DNA of 64,000 bases from CAVYEM01 sp963767635 (GTDB lineage: Bacteria > Vulcanimicrobiota > Vulcanimicrobiia > Vulcanimicrobiales > Vulcanimicrobiaceae). How positions within the stretch are numbered: position 1 is the stretch's first letter; the number at the start of each line of letters is the position of its first letter. Below, one piece after another: positions 44,377-53,532 of the stretch. The notes beneath the pieces are model-generated. The model was not told the origin of the DNA. It did not search any database and saw nothing but the letters and a program-made list of their open reading frames with translations. The stretch lies in the NCBI GenBank assembly GCA_963767635.1, contig CAVYEM010000001.1:2232001-2296000 (forward strand), in the 5' to 3' direction. Both the position numbers and the translations under genes were made by a program.

Positions 44377-46567
44377 TCAACCGCCGCTTGCGAAGAGATC
44401 CCGTTCTCCCGGTTCGCTGCGGCCCAAACGCGCCCCGATCTGCTCCAATTCGGAGAGGCCGATCAAAATGCGGCGGGGTTTGGTGCCTTCGTGCGGACCG
44501 ACTACGTTGAAGTCTTCGAGCTGGCGCATCACGCGCACCGCGCGCGGATGGCCTACGGAAAACTGCGACTGCAGGGCCGCGGTGGACGCGTAGTTGCTCT
44601 CGATGATGAACTTGGCGGCGTCGTAGCAAAGCGGATCGACGTCTTTCTTCCCTTCGTCGTCTTCGGATATGGGCGTGACTTCGACGTCGAGCATGTTTTC
44701 AGGACGTCCTTGTCGCGCCCAAAAGTGTACCAAACGATGCACCTCGGTACCCGTGATCAGCGCGCCCTGAGAACGAACCGGTTTGGGCGCGTCGATCGGC
44801 AAGTACAGCATGTCGCCGCGTCCAAGGAGACGTTCGGCGCCCGCCATGTCCAAGATCGTGCGTGAGTCCACTTGCGAACTAACGGCAAAAGCGATTCGAG
44901 AAGGGATGTTGGCCTTGATCAGTCCGGTGATGACATCCACGGAAGGGCGCTGCGTTGCGACGATGAGGTGAATGCCTGTCGCGCGCGCAAGTCTGCGCGA
45001 GCCGCATGATGGTGGTTTCCACCTTTGCCGGCGCAACGAGCATGAGGTCGGCCAGCTCGTCGATGATGATCACGACGTACGGCAAATTCTCCTCGGGAAA
45101 TTTCGCATTGTACTCTTCGATTTTTCGCACGCCCGCGCGCGCGAAGCGCTCGTACCGAGCGTCCATCTCTTTGGTCATCTCGAACAGAGCACCGGCGGCC
45201 ATGCGGGCGTCCGTGATGACGTCCTTGATGAGATGCGGGATGCCGTTGTAGACCGTCAGCTCGACGCGTTTTGGATCGATCATGAGCATCTGAACCTGAT
45301 CCGGAGTCGCGCTCACCAGCAGCGAGGCGATGATCGTGTTCAGACACACGGATTTCCCCGAACCCGTCGCGCCCGCGACCAGCAGATGCGGCATCTTGCT
45401 CAAGTCGCCGAAAACCGGACGCCCGGTGATGTCCTTTCCCAGCGCCATCCAAAGCGGCGGCACTTGACCGCGTTGGGGGAGCGCTTCCAAAATTTCGCGG
45501 ATCGCTACGATGGAAACGATTTTGTTGGGCACTTCGATACCGACCGCCGATTTGCCGGGAATCGGCGCTTCGATGCGCACGCTGGTTGCCGCGAGCGCAA
45601 GCGCGAGGTCGTCCGAAAGGGCCGCGATTCGCGAAATTTTCACGCCGCGTTCCGGTTTGAGCTCGTACCTCGTGATCGACGGGCCGCGCTCGATGTGCAC
45701 CACCTTCACGCATACGCCGAACGAGGCGAGCGTGTCTTCGAGCACGTGCGAGCGAGTGGAATCGTCGGCCGCCTGCAGTTGCGGAGGATCGAACAGCGAG
45801 AGGTCGGGCAACGAATAGGTAATCGAACGCGCTGAATCGTTGGCGGCGTACGCGGTCGTCGTGGGTCCTTCGTAATCACCGGCGATTTCGTCGGGATCGC
45901 TGCGCAGAGGTACCGGCATGGGCGTAGAGATCGGGCCCAATTCCACGGCGGCGAGCGGCGCACTCACCGCAGCATCCGCCGATTCATTCTTCCGCACGGA
46001 CGTTTTGGGCAGCGCGAATGCTTCCCGCAAATCGGAATGTCCGCGCGGTAAGGCAATCGGCCCCGGCATGCGAACTTTGGGAAGACGAATCCTCGCGAGC
46101 GTGAAGATGAGCCAGCCTACGATCTTCTTGACCGACACGTTGGTCAGCCAGACGGCCAGAAGGAGCGCGCCTAGCACCAACACAACGCGCGATCCGGCTA
46201 CGCCGACCGTCGCCTGCAGCGCGCTCCACAGATCTGCTCCAATGATGCCGCCGCGCCGCCCGAATGCTGCATCGACGATCAGAAAATAGCCCAGCGATGC
46301 GGCGCCGAACGTCCCGATCGTGCGGGGAACATTGATCTCCAGAAAGATGATCCCGCCGAAAAGTGCGACGAGCACGGGGAAAAGCGGCGCCGCTTCTCCA
46401 AACAGGCGGCTCATGGCGTGCGCCGCTGCGCCGCCGGCTATGCCGGCACGCGCCGGCGGCAGCGCCAGCGCGATTGCCAAGAGGACCGCAAGGCCGATCG
46501 CCGCAATGCCGGCGATCTCAAAGTTTATTCGCGTCTTCGCGGTCGCCTTACGGCGTACGCGTGCCAT
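44377..46567 (-). CDS. ftsK: DNA translocase FtsK/SpoIIIE, frameshifted
   Basis: Moves chromosome DNA through the division septum. N-terminal membrane helices (residues 15-160), a linker, then the motor: alpha part (RGPSITRYELKPERGVKISR), Walker A (PHLLVAGATGSGKSVCLNTI), Walker B (YVVIIIDELADLMLVAPAKV), HLIVATQRPSVDVITGLIKA, and a C-terminal winged gamma domain (ASTAALQSQFSVGHPRAVRV). One extra base in AGTCT at 44988-44992 breaks the frame between IMRLAQ and ARATGIHLIV. Corrected length is about 729 residues. I start at MARVRRKATAKTR (46567); the frame is open to 46603. Confidence 0.9.
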
Positions 46568-46603
46568 GAAACAGGTTCTTTCGTCATAGCCGAAGGAGTT
46601 CAT

Positions 46604-47704
46604 TTGCCACCCTCAACGATCGTGGTGCTGGAAGGCGACCAAACCGGGCAAGAACTGCTGCTCGAAGCGTTGCGCGTGCTGGAGCGTTCCGTCATCGGAT
46701 TGGATCTGCAATTCGAACATTACGATCTTTCGCTCGAGAAACGCCGGGCAACGCACAACGGCATCGTGCAGCAAGCCGCGGATGCGATGAAATCCGCGCG
46801 CTTCGGACTCAAAGCCGCGACGATTACTCCCGAGACGGCCGGCGACGTCGGTTCTCCCAATGCGCTTTTGCGCAAGGCCATCGACGGGAAAGTCATCGTT
46901 CGAACGGGGCGCCGCCTGCCTCGCGTGCGTCCCGTGGCCGGCGTGCACGCTCCCATTTCCGTGGTCCGCATGGCGGTCGGCGATGCGTACGGCGCCAAGG
47001 AATGGCGCGAAGGGCAAGGCGCCGCCGAAGTGGCGTATCGCACCGAAACGATCGAGCGCAACGTGTGCCGCATCGTCGCCGAATACGCGTTTGCGCATGC
47101 GGCGCGCATGAACGCGAAGGTTTTCGGCGGCCCTAAATACACCGTGAGTCCGGTGTACGAAGGAATGCTCAAAGAGGAGATGGACGCGGCGGCGACGCGC
47201 CATCCGGACGTAACGTATGAGCCGCAGCTCATCGACGCGACCTACGCGCTGCTGCTGAGCACTGACGGCGAGCGCGCGATGGTCATTCCCTCGCTCAACC
47301 GCGACGGCGATTGCCTCTCGGATCTGGTTATGCAGTTGTTCGGCTCGATCGCGGGTGCAGAATCGGTGCTGCTCTCGTTCCCTGCGGCGAGGTTCGGGCA
47401 GGCGGATTCAGAGCTGCGCCCCTCGGTCGTTATGGCTGAAGCTCCGCACGGCACCGCGCCGCGCCTATTCGGCAAGAACGTCGCGAACCCAATGGCAATG
47501 ATCTTGGCGGCGGCGGCGCTGCTTTCGTACATGCCCGAAAAACCGGCGCAAAACGCCTCGCGTGCGATTTACGAATCCACGCTTGAAGCAGTGCACGAAG
47601 GGATCGCAACAAGCGATCTGGGCGGCCACGCCTCCACGACGGACTTCACGGACGAAGTGATCGATCGCGTGAAGCGCAAGCTCGAGATTTGGTCTACGCT
47701 GTAG
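46604..47704 (+). CDS. Isocitrate/isopropylmalate dehydrogenase family protein
   Basis: 366 residues from a TTG with AAGGAG five bases before. The fold is that of beta-decarboxylating dehydrogenases: IVVLEGDQTGQELLLEAL at the start (normally GDGIG), RTETIERNVCRIVAEYAFAH, the acidic LNRDGDCLSDLVMQLFGS in place of NLYGDILSD, and GTAPRLFGKNVANPMAMILA. Changes at the N-terminal loop and substrate arginines make isocitrate or isopropylmalate doubtful; the substrate is open. It diverges from ftsK. Confidence 0.75.
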   Translation: MPPSTIVVLEGDQTGQELLLEALRVLERSVIGLDLQFEHYDLSLEKRRATHNGIVQQAADAMKSARFGLKAATITPETAGDVGSPNALLRKAIDGKVIVRTGRRLPRVRPVAGVHAPISVVRMAVGDAYGAKEWREGQGAAEVAYRTETIERNVCRIVAEYAFAHAARMNAKVFGGPKYTVSPVYEGMLKEEMDAAATRHPDVTYEPQLIDATYALLLSTDGERAMVIPSLNRDGDCLSDLVMQLFGSIAGAESVLLSFPAARFGQADSELRPSVVMAEAPHGTAPRLFGKNVANPMAMILAAAALLSYMPEKPAQNASRAIYESTLEAVHEGIATSDLGGHASTTDFTDEVIDRVKRKLEIWSTL

Positions 47705-49098
47705 TCAGTCTGCGGGTGTTCCAAATGAAAGCGCGTTCGCGCTTGATAGCCGGCGGCGATTTTCGTGAGCGCAAACTCGCCCCACGGGCGTCCCATGATT
47801 GCAAGACCCGTCGGCAGACGATGTTCGCCCAAACCGTTTGGAACGCTGATTGACGGCAAGCCCGCAAGATTTCCCGGGCTTCCCATCTCGACCTCGCCCG
47901 AATACTTGTCGGGATATGCTTTGTCGAACGGGATGCCGACGGGATACGCCACCGTCGGCAGCGTCGGGTACACGATGCCGTCATACGGCGCCAGCGCGTC
48001 GATCAGCGCTTCGTTCAAGAGCGCGCGGCGGCGCATTCCATCGACGTAGTCTACCGCCAGCGAACCGTACGCTTCATAACCGCCGATGCGATCGTCCACG
48101 GACTGCAGCTCTCGCGAACGTCCGCTTTCGATGAGGTCCCGAAACGCCGACGCGCACTCGCCGTTGAAGATGGCGCTAAATACCGGGCCGTAGGGACCTT
48201 TCGGTATCGCGACTGCCGGAACGAGATCGCAAAAATCGCGCAGCACGGCGAGCGAAGCCTCAAAGTTCTTGGCTACCGCAGGCTGCGTCTTGGCGGTGGC
48301 TTTTTCCACAATCGCAAGTTTGGGCCGGCGACCGCGTATCGCCGGAAACGGCTGGTTCCGTGAGGTTTTGTCGTTCGGATCGTGGCCGCCGATTGCTTTG
48401 AGCACCGCTTGCGCGTCGCGCGCTGAGCGGCACATCGGCCCTAGTTTGTCCGAGGTCCACATCAATGCCATCGCGCCGTGGCGGCTGACGCGTCCGTACG
48501 TCGGACGCAGGCCCGAAACGCCGCAAAACGCGGACGGCACCATGATCGAACCGTTCGTCTCCGAACCAATCGCAAAGCCGACCAATCCCGCAGCAACCGC
48601 CGCGCCGGGGCCGCTGGAAGAACCGCCGCTCCAGAAATTGCGATTCCACGGCGTTCTGCCGGGACCGGTGAACGACGCGTCGGCGTCGTTGTATCCGAAG
48701 CCACCGGCAAGCTCGACCATCGCAAGCTTCGCGCAAAGGACTGCGCCGGCTTCATTGAGCTTGCGAACGACGGTTGCATCGTAGTCGAATACCTGCGACC
48801 GGTACGGGGCTGCACCCCACGTCGTCGGCGCGCCCACGGCCGCCAGCAAATCTTTCGCGCCATAGGGCACGCCGTGCAGCGGTCCGCGGCGGCGGCCTGC
48901 GGCCAGTTCCTTGTCGGCGGCGCGCGCTTCACGCAGCGCGCGATCGTGCATGATTGTAACGACCGCGCCGTACGTCGAACCGTATTTGTGCAGGCGCGCG
49001 AGATAGAGGTTCGTCAACTGCACCGACGAGATCTCGCGCCTGGCGATCAGGCTGCCCAACGTCAATGCGTCGGAGAAGGCCAGCTGGTCTTCCGTCAT
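47569..49098 (-). CDS. Amidase signature family enzyme
   Basis: Hydrolyses an amide or acts like GatA. The catalytic triad is visible: Lys in HGVPYGAKDLLAAVG, cis-Ser in FWSGGSSSGPGAAVAAG, nucleophile Ser in IGSETNGSIMVPSAFCG. No GatB/GatC genes adjoin, so it is more likely a free amidase. As read it runs 136 bases into the convergent gene. The extra base in AGTCT at 47707-47711 probably causes this: without it the protein ends at 47694 after EHPQLTTA. The start overlaps the stop of the small exported gene by four bases. Confidence 0.85.
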   Translation of the reverse strand: MTEDQLAFSDALTLGSLIARREISSVQLTNLYLARLHKYGSTYGAVVTIMHDRALREARAADKELAAGRRRGPLHGVPYGAKDLLAAVGAPTTWGAAPYRSQVFDYDATVVRKLNEAGAVLCAKLAMVELAGGFGYNDADASFTGPGRTPWNRNFWSGGSSSGPGAAVAAGLVGFAIGSETNGSIMVPSAFCGVSGLRPTYGRVSRHGAMALMWTSDKLGPMCRSARDAQAVLKAIGGHDPNDKTSRNQPFPAIRGRRPKLAIVEKATAKTQPAVAKNFEASLAVLRDFCDLVPAVAIPKGPYGPVFSAIFNGECASAFRDLIESGRSRELQSVDDRIGGYEAYGSLAVDYVDGMRRRALLNEALIDALAPYDGIVYPTLPTVAYPVGIPFDKAYPDKYSGEVEMGSPGNLAGLPSISVPNGLGEHRLPTGLAIMGRPWGEFALTKIAAGYQARTRFHLEHPQTDYSVDQISSLRFTRSITSSVKSVVEAWPPRSLVAIPSCTASSVDS

Positions 49099-49406
49099 TC
49101 CGGCACCGCGAACGTCGTCGCGGGTTCATCGGAGTTTTTGAGCGCGCGCCCTTTGGGATTGATGCGCGCGCCGACTTTGAGATTGTCGTCGATGCCGCCC
49201 GCAATATCGTGCAGCTGCTTTTCCGTCAAGTGCGGATCGTACTCGCGCATGCGTGCGGCAAACTCCCGCGCGAGCGCCGAAGGTTCGCGGCCCGCCGCTG
49301 GAGACGCTGTCGAGGACGGCGCGGCCGAAGGCATCGGCGAGGGCGGAGCCGCCGCAAGCAGCGGTACGGAAGCCGCGGCGGTAATAAAGCCTTTTCGCGT
49401 GGACAT
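49095..49406 (-). CDS. Small exported protein coupled to the amidase gene
   Basis: 103 residues: signal-like start (MSTRKGFITAAASVPLLAAA), a Pro/Ser/Ala linker, then EFAARMREYDPHLTEKQLHD, DDNLKVGARINPKGRALKNS and DEPATTFAVPE. Small proteins ending in LKN-x-DEP are, from memory, often next to amidase genes in other phyla, but their role is unknown. The R-K in the start is only a weak Tat match. It overlaps the amidase gene by four bases and diverges from the sigma-factor gene. Confidence 0.65.
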   Translation of the reverse strand: MSTRKGFITAAASVPLLAAAPPSPMPSAAPSSTASPAAGREPSALAREFAARMREYDPHLTEKQLHDIAGGIDDNLKVGARINPKGRALKNSDEPATTFAVPE

Positions 49407-49467
49407 GGGGCGCGCCTTCGCTGCGCCGTGTGATTCTCCGTCCCTGCAGAGCGAATAACGGTATGAA

Positions 49468-49977
49468 ATGAGCAGTACCGATCCCCAGGGGGAGTTCATG
49501 CGCCGTCTTGACGAGCATCGCGGCATTCTCTTCAAAGTGGCAGACTCGTACTGCAGCGACCGGGACGATCGCGATGACTTGGCGCAAAACATCGTGACAC
49601 AGCTGTGGCGCGCGTACCCGCGTTTCGATGCGCGCAAGGCGTTTTCTACGTGGATGTACCGCATCGCCGTCAACGTCGCGATTTCGTTTTACCGCAGCCA
49701 AGCGCGGCGAGTGCGCAACATCGCCCCAGCCGAAGACGCACTATTGGAATCGATCCCTGCTCCGGAGCACGACGAAGGCACGGATCTGGCGTTCCTGGGC
49801 GAGTTCATCCAAGGGCTGGACGATCTGAGCCGCGCGCTCATGATCCTGTACCTTGACGGTAACCCGTACGCCGCCATCGCAGAGATCCTCGGCATATCGG
49901 AAACAAACGTGGCAACGAAAATCAGCCGGATCAAGCAGAAACTTCGCCGGCAGGCAACAAGCGCGTTCACTATCTAA
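49468..49977 (+). CDS. ECF-type RNA polymerase sigma factor
   Basis: 169 residues with both sigma domains: region 2 (DDLAQNIVTQLWRAYPRFDA, AFSTWMYRIAVNVAISFYRS) and region 4 (LSRALMILYLDGNPYAAIAE, ILGISETNVATKISRIKQKL). It probably controls a small envelope or stress regulon. The next gene, 13 bases on, encodes a membrane protein that may be its anti-sigma factor. Confidence 0.88.
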   Translation: MSSTDPQGEFMRRLDEHRGILFKVADSYCSDRDDRDDLAQNIVTQLWRAYPRFDARKAFSTWMYRIAVNVAISFYRSQARRVRNIAPAEDALLESIPAPEHDEGTDLAFLGEFIQGLDDLSRALMILYLDGNPYAAIAEILGISETNVATKISRIKQKLRRQATSAFTI

Positions 49978-49990
49978 AGAGGAGCGGCCA

Positions 49991-50683
49991 ATGGAATCAC
50001 AAGGTATCATCCGGCTTTGGCACGATTACGAGCGCAGGCTCGAATCGAGCATGCGTCTGAACACGCTGCTGTTGCGACGGGCCAACATGGGGAAGGTCGA
50101 AAGCCTGATGAGCCGGCTCACGCGCGGCGACATTTTTGAAGCGGCGGTCAACTTCATCGCGCTCGTCCTGATCGGCTCTTTTGCTGCAGACAATTTCAGG
50201 CAGCTCCGGTTTCTCGTTCCCGCGATCGTTCTGGGCGCCTACGCCGCAACGGTGTTTGCGGGCAACATCCGCGGAATGATCGAGATAGCGCATATCGACT
50301 ATGACGACGGCGTGGTTGCCATTCAAAAGCGACTCGCGAGGCTTCGAATCGCAAGGATGGTCCGCGTTCGATGGATACTGGAGCTGGCTGCGCTGATGTG
50401 GACTCCGCTGCTGATCGTCGTCCTGCGCAGCCTGCAGGTGGACGCGTACGCCGCCCTTGGCGCGGCCTATCTGGCCGCCAACGTCATTTTCGGCATCGCC
50501 GTGATTGCGCTTGCAATCTGGATCGCGAAGCGTCATGCGGGCGTATTCGGCGGTTCTACCGGGATGCGCGCAGCGGCGGATCAGCTCGCGGGGCGCAGCT
50601 TACGTTCGGCCCTGGACCAGCTCGATACGATTTGCCGGTTCGAGCAAGAAGACTACGCTCCGTCCGGTTTCAAACTTCCATGA
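49991..50683 (+). CDS. Membrane protein, possible partner of the ECF sigma factor
   Basis: 230 residues from an ATG with AGAGGAG. A cytoplasmic N-terminal part of about 50 residues (IIRLWHDYERRLESSMRLNT) is followed by four hydrophobic helices (FIALVLIGSFAADNF, FLVPAIVLGAYAATVFAG, ELAALMWTPLLIVVL, AAYLAANVIFGIAVIALAIW) and a soluble tail. No ZAS zinc motif is seen. Position suggests an anti-sigma or signal-sensing role; that is inference. The 3' end overlaps the convergent rnj gene by 14 bases. Confidence 0.7.
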   Translation: MESQGIIRLWHDYERRLESSMRLNTLLLRRANMGKVESLMSRLTRGDIFEAAVNFIALVLIGSFAADNFRQLRFLVPAIVLGAYAATVFAGNIRGMIEIAHIDYDDGVVAIQKRLARLRIARMVRVRWILELAALMWTPLLIVVLRSLQVDAYAALGAAYLAANVIFGIAVIALAIWIAKRHAGVFGGSTGMRAAADQLAGRSLRSALDQLDTICRFEQEDYAPSGFKLP

Positions 50684-52373
50684 CGACGGGCACGATGACC
50701 GGACGCCGTTTGTAGCGTTGATAGATCGCTTTGGAGAGACCGCTGCGAATATGCTCTTTCACGGTGTTCGCATCGCGAATACCTTCGACCGGCACGTCAT
50801 GCATCATCCGAACCAGTTCCAAACGCAACTCTTCCAGCACGCCGTCGGCTTCAGGCAAGTAGAATACGCCGCGCGAAACCACGTCAGGTCCGGCGATGAC
50901 CCGCGCTTCTTCGCTGTCGATGGTCACCACTACCATCATGAATCCGTCGGCGGCCAAGAGGCGCCGGTCGCGCAGCACCGCTTCGCCCACGTCACCGACG
51001 CTCGATCCGTCGACCAGCACGTGGCCTCCGTACGTTTTGCCGATCTTGTCGCCGTAGTCGTGTGTGAACTCCAGCACGTCGCCATTTTCCACGACGAACA
51101 CGTTCTGCGGGTCCACTCCCGTGCGCTTGGCCAGTTTTCCATGCTGCACCAGCATGCGGTACTCGCCGTGCACCGGCACGAAGAACTCCGGCCTGACCAA
51201 ATTGAGCATGAGGAGCAATTCCTCTTGCGACCCGTGGCCGGACACGTGCGAGCGTCCATCGGTGCCGTGCACGACGGTCGCACCCAAGCGGTAGAGGTTG
51301 TTGATGGTTTTGTAGACGCCTTTTTCATTTCCGGGAATGGGCGTCGCGCTGATGACGACGGTATCGCCGGGAACGATTTTGAACTTGGCGTGATCGCGAA
51401 CGGACATGCGCGTGAGCGCGCTCATCGGTTCACCTTGCGAACCGGTGGTCATCACGACGATTTTTTCAGGCGGATATTCGTCTACGTCTTCAATGCGGAT
51501 CGTACGCTCGGCCGGAATCCGCAGGTAGCCCAGCTCCGATGCAAAGTGCACGACGTTGGTCAGGGAACGCCCCAAGAACGCGATCTTGCGATCGAATCGA
51601 ACGGCATGTTCGACGACCTGCGCGATCCGCGGAACGTTCGAGGCAAATGAAGCCACGATGATCCGTCCCTTGGCGTGCGAAAAAACGTTCGAAAACGCCT
51701 CGCCAACGATACGCTCCGACTGGGTATGCCCCCGCCGCTCGGCGTTGGTGCTGTCCGAAAGCATGCAGAGCACGCCCTCCTCTCCGATGCGCGCGATAGC
51801 GGCAAAGTCCGCAGGCTTGCCGTCGATCGGCGTTTGATCGAACTTAAAATCTCCCGTGTGAAAGATCGTGCCGACCGGAGTGCGCAGCGCCAGCGCGCAC
51901 GCGCCGGACACCGAGTGATTGATGTGGATGAACTCCGCCTCGATCGCGCCGTACCTCACGCGGTCCTGCGGCTGCACGGTCACGAACTGCGCCTCCGCCA
52001 TCATCTTGTGATCGCGCGACTTGGCTTTGATGAGGGCGTTGGTGAGCGGCGTTCCGACCACCGGAACGTTGAACTCGCGCAGCAGATAAGGAATGCCGCC
52101 GATGTGATCCTCGTGCCCGTGCGTCACGAGGAGCGCGCGGAATTTGCTTCGCCGCTCCCTGATGTACGTGAAATCGTTGATGACGATGTCGACGCCGTAC
52201 ATCTCCTCGTCCGGAAACATCAGCCCGCAGTCCACCACGATCATGTCGTCGGCCGTTTCGATCACCGTCATGTTCCGGCCGATCTCGCCGCAGCCGCCCA
52301 GCGGGATAACGCGCACGTATTCCGCGCTCGCCGGTTCTGGAACGACGAGCGGATTCGGAAGCGAATCAAGCAT
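50670..52373 (-). CDS. rnj: Ribonuclease J
   Basis: Dual endo- and 5'-3' exoribonuclease of RNA turnover. 567 residues. Metallo-beta-lactamase motifs: VVDCGLMFPDEEMYGVD, VTHGHEDHIGGIPYL (HxHxDH), INHSVSGACALALRTPVG, TGDFKFDQTP; beta-CASP part with DSTNAERRGHTQSE, TGSQGEPMSALTRM and HVSGHGSQEELLLMLNLVRP, where the last His ligand lies in FFVPVHGEYRML. C-terminal domain complete. A single copy is seen here. Confidence 0.95.
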   Translation of the reverse strand: MLDSLPNPLVVPEPASAEYVRVIPLGGCGEIGRNMTVIETADDMIVVDCGLMFPDEEMYGVDIVINDFTYIRERRSKFRALLVTHGHEDHIGGIPYLLREFNVPVVGTPLTNALIKAKSRDHKMMAEAQFVTVQPQDRVRYGAIEAEFIHINHSVSGACALALRTPVGTIFHTGDFKFDQTPIDGKPADFAAIARIGEEGVLCMLSDSTNAERRGHTQSERIVGEAFSNVFSHAKGRIIVASFASNVPRIAQVVEHAVRFDRKIAFLGRSLTNVVHFASELGYLRIPAERTIRIEDVDEYPPEKIVVMTTGSQGEPMSALTRMSVRDHAKFKIVPGDTVVISATPIPGNEKGVYKTINNLYRLGATVVHGTDGRSHVSGHGSQEELLLMLNLVRPEFFVPVHGEYRMLVQHGKLAKRTGVDPQNVFVVENGDVLEFTHDYGDKIGKTYGGHVLVDGSSVGDVGEAVLRDRRLLAADGFMMVVVTIDSEEARVIAGPDVVSRGVFYLPEADGVLEELRLELVRMMHDVPVEGIRDANTVKEHIRSGLSKAIYQRYKRRPVIVPVVMEV

Positions 52374-52408
52374 CTTGGCAGCGGGTCGCTTGGGCGTGAT
52401 GGAGCAAC

Positions 52409-52681
52409 ATGTTCCTCCGTTACCTCGCCGCGCTGTTGCTGACCTTGGCCGTTACCGCCCCGGGAGCCTCAGCTGCCAAGACGATCCGGCGCGCGCAATG
52501 CACGCCTCGAGCTCCCCGGCCGCATGTCCAGATCGACGATCTCTATTCGCGCCGCGCGTTGCGGCGCGCCAGGATTCTCCTGCAGTTGAAACTGCTGGAG
52601 CTGCGAAGCGAACGGCTCGAACGCGTTCGAAAGGCAATCGAGCAAAGCGTTCCCATCGAACGGCTGTTGAACCCGATGTAA
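52409..52681 (+). CDS. Small secreted basic protein
   Basis: 90 residues with a signal peptide (MFLRYLAALLLTLAVTAPGA, cleavage after ASA). The mature part is very basic and helical (YSRRALRRARILLQLKLLEL, RSERLERVRKAIEQSVP). Unknown function. It diverges from rnj, with the starts 35 bases apart. The ORF is short and atypical, so confidence is moderate. Confidence 0.5.
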   Translation: MFLRYLAALLLTLAVTAPGASAAKTIRRAQCTPRAPRPHVQIDDLYSRRALRRARILLQLKLLELRSERLERVRKAIEQSVPIERLLNPM

Positions 52682-52795
52682 GCGCCCTTCCGAAAACGCT
52701 CCCTACAGAGGCCGCGTTCGCGACGGCCGTGAAACAATGCGTAACGCGATCGCATATCGCGGTCGGCACGCTTTTGTTTTAGAAGGAGTGACTGC

Positions 52796-53524
52796 ATGAG
52801 CGTATCCGCTCCGGCAGCGAGCAATGCAAACGGTCTTTCCACCGTGCTGAACGTCATCACCGCGCCGCGCGAGGCGTTTGAAACCTTGCGGCCTTCGCCG
52901 ATGTGGGGCTGGGCGTTCCTGGTCGCGACGGTGTTGACCGCAATCGGGCAATACTTGGCGATGCCGGCGACCGTTCACGCGATGCAGGCGTCGTGGCCCG
53001 CGCAGGTCGCTTCCAATCCGCAGCTCGCCGGCGCTCCGCCCTCTGCGCAGCAAAACGCCCTCAATATATCGATCGCCATCGTACGGTGGTCGTGGGTGTG
53101 GTCGCCGATCATCGTGCTCGTCGGTGCACTCGTGGCGGCGATCGTCATGGTAATTTTCAAAGCGCTGGGACGTGGCGACGCGGGATTCAAGCAGCTCTGG
53201 TGCGCCGCCATGAACGTGGCTGTCGTGAGCGCGGGAGTCTCCTCGCTGATCATGGGGCTGATCGCAGTGGTGCGCGGCGCGGCAAGTTACGAAACGACGC
53301 GGGATGCCTACAAAGCGATCCCCTCGCTCGCGTGGCTTGTGCCGCAGGCTGGGCTGAAGCTGTCCGCTTTCCTGGCGGGAATCAATGTCGTGAGCGTATG
53401 GGCCACGGTCCTCATCGCCATGGCGATGATCTACGTCGCGCGAACCTCACGCGGAGCGGCCGCGGCCTGCGGTTTGGTCATGCTTGCAATCGGAGCGGGG
53501 TTTCTCTCGTTGAGCGCGCGCTAA
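52796..53524 (+). CDS. Yip1-domain membrane protein
   Basis: 242 residues. The start VLNVITAPREAFETLRPSPM is the usual head of bacterial Yip1-type proteins, followed by about five helices (AFLVATVLTAIGQYLAM, IIVLVGALVAAIVMVIFKAL, SAGVSSLIMGLIAVV, VSVWATVLIAMAMIYVA). AGAAGGAG precedes the ATG. It lies eight bases before the TolC-type gene and seems to head the export operon, as is common for Yip1 genes beside MacB-type transporters. Confidence 0.8.
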   Translation: MSVSAPAASNANGLSTVLNVITAPREAFETLRPSPMWGWAFLVATVLTAIGQYLAMPATVHAMQASWPAQVASNPQLAGAPPSAQQNALNISIAIVRWSWVWSPIIVLVGALVAAIVMVIFKALGRGDAGFKQLWCAAMNVAVVSAGVSSLIMGLIAVVRGAASYETTRDAYKAIPSLAWLVPQAGLKLSAFLAGINVVSVWATVLIAMAMIYVARTSRGAAAACGLVMLAIGAGFLSLSAR

Positions 53525-53532
53525 CGCCGCAG

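Noticed and set aside
52903..53532. Upstream extension of the TolC-type frame
   Set aside because: It overlaps the Yip1-domain gene; the signal peptide begins at the ATG at 53533.
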